A DNA stretch of 13,669 nucleotides from Microbacteriaceae bacterium UBA1487 (GTDB lineage Bacteria > Actinomycetota > Actinomycetes > Actinomycetales > Microbacteriaceae). The notes beneath the pieces are model-generated. The model searched no databases. It had not been told where the DNA came from and was given only the letters and a program-made list of their open reading frames with translations. The stretch lies in NCBI GenBank assembly GCA_002325245.1, contig DCRR01000011.1, forward strand, positions 93,528-107,196, read 5' to 3'. The first letter of the stretch is position 1. Every line of letters begins with the position of its first letter. Positions 11,903 through 13,669 of this stretch are shown in pieces. A program made the position numbers and the translations under genes.

Positions 11903-13356
11903 ACAAAGAGCTTCGCCGGGTGAGCGTGCTCGTGCTGCTGATGTTCCTCGCGCTGTTCACCTCGAGCTCGATCATCCAGGTCTTCCAGCAGGACGAGCTC
12001 GCCGCCAACCCGTTCAACGCGCGCACGCTCTACGACAGCTTCTCGGCCGAGCGCGGGGCGATCCTCGTCGACGGCATCGCCATCGCGAACTCGGTTCCGG
12101 TGGACGACGAGTACTCGTACCAGCGCGAGTACTCGAACGGGCCGCTGTACGCCGCCGTCACCGGATACTTCACGCTCGACCAGGGAACCACCGGCATCGA
12201 GGGCGAGCTCAACGACTTCCTGAGCGGCACCGCGAGCGAGCAGTTCCTCGACCGGGTGAACGCGATCCTCACCGGCCAGAACCCGCAGGGCGCCGCCGTG
12301 CAGGTCACGATCGATCCGACGGTGCAGCAGGCGGCATGGGATGCACTCGGCGATCTGCAGGGATCGGTCGTCGCGATCGACCCGAGCACCGGCGCGATCC
12401 TGGCGATGGTCTCGAAGCCGAGTTTCGACCCGAACGATCTGGCCAGCCACGACTCGAGCGTCGTGATCCAGAACTACACCGATCTGCTCAACGACCCCGA
12501 TGACCCGCTCATCAACCGCGCGATCTCGGGCGATCTCTATCACCCCGGCTCGACCTTCAAGCTGATCGTCGCGGCCGCCGCGCTGGAGTCGGGGGAGTAC
12601 ACGCCCGACAGCGAGCTGCCCAATCCGCGCACCATCACGCTGCCCGAGAGCAGCTCGGTGGTCTCCAACTCCGGCGGCGGCACGTGCGGCGGCGGCGACA
12701 CGGTCACCATCGCCGACGCGCTGCGGCTCTCGTGCAATGTGCCCTTCGCCGAGCTCGGCCAGGAGCTCGGCTACGAGGCGATCGCCGAGCAGGCGGCCCG
12801 CTTCGGCTTCGGCGACGAGAGCATCACGGTTCCGATGAGCGTCACGCCGAGCATCTTCCCGCAGACCGACAGCGAGGCACAGCTCATGCTCGCCTCCTTC
12901 GGTCAGGCGAATGTGCGCGTGACACCGCTCGAGATGGCGATGGTCTCCAGCGCGGTCGCGACCGGCGGAACGCTCATGAGCCCGACGCTCGTCGACCGGA
13001 TCGTCGCGCCCGACCTGTCGATCGTGCAGTCGCTCGAACCGCAGGTCTACGGCACGCCGCTCAGCAGCGAGACTGCCGCCCTTCTGCGCGACATGATGAT
13101 CAACAACGTCGCAAGCGGCGCCGCCAGTAATGCGACAATTGCTGGGGTTGACGTCGCGGGCAAGACCGGCACAGCACAGAATGGCGAGGGCGAGCCGTAC
13201 ACGCTCTGGTTCACCGGTTTCGCCCCCGCCGACAACCCACAGGTTGCGGTTGCGGTCGTGGTGGAGGATGGCGGCGGACTCGGGCAGTCCGGGTTCGGCA
13301 ACACCGTTGCGGCACCGATTGCGAAGAAGGTCATTGAGGCGGTGCTGAACAGATGA
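11899..13356 (+). CDS. pbpA: PbpA: class B penicillin-binding protein, transpeptidase
   Basis: The 485-residue product cross-links peptidoglycan stems on the outer face, as partner of RodA; in mycobacteria PbpA is needed for septation and is a PknB target. A single N-terminal membrane anchor (about 7-28) is followed by a short pedestal region (about 30-150) and the transpeptidase domain (about 150-485). The active-site motifs are complete: STFK (218-221, nucleophile Ser218), SCN (278-280) and KTG (422-424). Two cysteines in the domain, Cys263 and Cys279, the latter inside the SxN motif, are well placed for a disulfide beside the active site. The ATG overlaps the rodA stop (ATGA), and its own TGA overlaps the pknA ATG, so the three genes are translationally coupled. 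Length and layout match the actinobacterial PbpA, near 490 residues. Confidence 0.96.
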   Translation: MNKELRRVSVLVLLMFLALFTSSSIIQVFQQDELAANPFNARTLYDSFSAERGAILVDGIAIANSVPVDDEYSYQREYSNGPLYAAVTGYFTLDQGTTGIEGELNDFLSGTASEQFLDRVNAILTGQNPQGAAVQVTIDPTVQQAAWDALGDLQGSVVAIDPSTGAILAMVSKPSFDPNDLASHDSSVVIQNYTDLLNDPDDPLINRAISGDLYHPGSTFKLIVAAAALESGEYTPDSELPNPRTITLPESSSVVSNSGGGTCGGGDTVTIADALRLSCNVPFAELGQELGYEAIAEQAARFGFGDESITVPMSVTPSIFPQTDSEAQLMLASFGQANVRVTPLEMAMVSSAVATGGTLMSPTLVDRIVAPDLSIVQSLEPQVYGTPLSSETAALLRDMMINNVASGAASNATIAGVDVAGKTGTAQNGEGEPYTLWFTGFAPADNPQVAVAVVVEDGGGLGQSGFGNTVAAPIAKKVIEAVLNR

Positions 13357-13669
13357 GACCCACGAGCGGGCTCACCTTCGGGGGGCGCTACCAGCTGTCG
13401 TCCCGCATCGCCATCGGCGGCATGGGCGAGGTCTGGCAGGCCACCGACCTCGTGATCGGGCGCACCGTCGCGATCAAGATCCTGAAGGACGAGTACCTCG
13501 GCGATCCCGGCTTCCTGGAGCGCTTCCGCGCCGAGGCGCGGCACGCCGCGCTGGTCAACCACGAGGGCATCGCGAACGTCTTCGACTACGGCGAGGAGGA
13601 CGGCTCCGCGTTCCTCGTCATGGAGCTCGTGCCCGGTGAAGCGCTGAGCGCCGTGCTCGAACGCGAGCG
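13353..13669 (+). CDS. pknA: PknA: Ser/Thr protein kinase, N-terminal fragment (runs off the window)
   Basis: Only the first 105 complete codons of this Hanks-type kinase are present. Visible are the glycine-rich loop RIAIGGMGEVWQA (18-30), the ATP-anchoring Lys42 in TVAIKIL (38-44), the helix-C glutamate Glu61 in RFRAEARHAA (57-66), and the hinge strand FLVMELVPGEAL (87-98). The IAxGGMGxVW form of the loop, with Ala replacing the first glycine, and the sequence RFRAEAR are as I recall them in mycobacterial PknA. Position directly after pbpA agrees. The ATG at 13353 overlaps the pbpA stop (ATGA). The catalytic loop, activation loop and any transmembrane segment lie outside the window; a pknB gene with PASTA repeats is expected next, by synteny. 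Confidence 0.93.
   Translation, partial: MRPTSGLTFGGRYQLSSRIAIGGMGEVWQATDLVIGRTVAIKILKDEYLGDPGFLERFRAEARHAALVNHEGIANVFDYGEEDGSAFLVMELVPGEALSAVLERE

Noticed and set aside
1..13669. CRISPR arrays, insertion sequences, prophage or defence genes
   Set aside because: No regularly spaced repeats, transposase or integrase motifs, or target duplications were seen; the window reads as chromosomal core and metabolic genes.

Overview
The window is high-GC, gene-dense DNA from an actinobacterium. The best evidence is the block fhaA-fhaB-pstP-rodA-pbpA-pknA, the conserved actinobacterial cell-wall and division kinase locus. A five-helix molybdoenzyme with an internal twin-arginine motif and several promoters that look leaderless fit the same group. 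A member of the Microbacteriaceae is my guess; it rests on overall protein character and base composition only.

Left part (1-2710, minus strand): an operon reads gntR-type regulator -> prpD -> prpB (cut by the window edge). It carries out part of the methylcitrate cycle, which breaks down propionyl-CoA. The genes overlap by 4 and 1 bases. The regulator gene is preceded by a near-perfect 26-bp palindrome that overlaps the -35 region, so autorepression is likely.

Middle part (2781-7516): single-gene units. A rhodanese-like protein (minus) and a membrane-anchored sulfite-oxidase-family molybdoenzyme (plus) diverge from a 117-bp gap. A LysE/RhtB-type exporter (minus) converges on the molybdoenzyme. 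An aldo/keto reductase (plus) diverges from the exporter and is followed by a bile acid:sodium symporter-family (BASS) transporter. The gntR, rhodanese, molybdoenzyme, LysE and reductase genes each have a TAnnnT hexamer ending 6-7 bases before the start codon, which points to leaderless mRNAs.

Right part (7580-13669): a tRNA-Leu(CAG) on the minus strand, a 341-bp gene-free region with a 23-bp-stem hairpin, GC-rich tandem repeats and the fhaA promoter, then six tightly packed plus-strand genes. FhaA and FhaB are phosphothreonine-reading FHA proteins, PstP is the membrane phosphatase opposing the Ser/Thr kinases, RodA is the SEDS glycan polymerase, PbpA is its class B transpeptidase partner, and PknA is the kinase (first 105 codons only). 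Together they couple peptidoglycan synthesis to Ser/Thr phosphorylation. A 12-codon frame bridges fhaA and fhaB with start/stop overlaps at both ends.

I do not see a clearly new multi-gene system. The most unusual items are the structured region before fhaA, the fhaA-fhaB mini-frame, the regulator's palindrome, and the rhodanese with a Cys-Asp-Cys tail opposite the molybdoenzyme.
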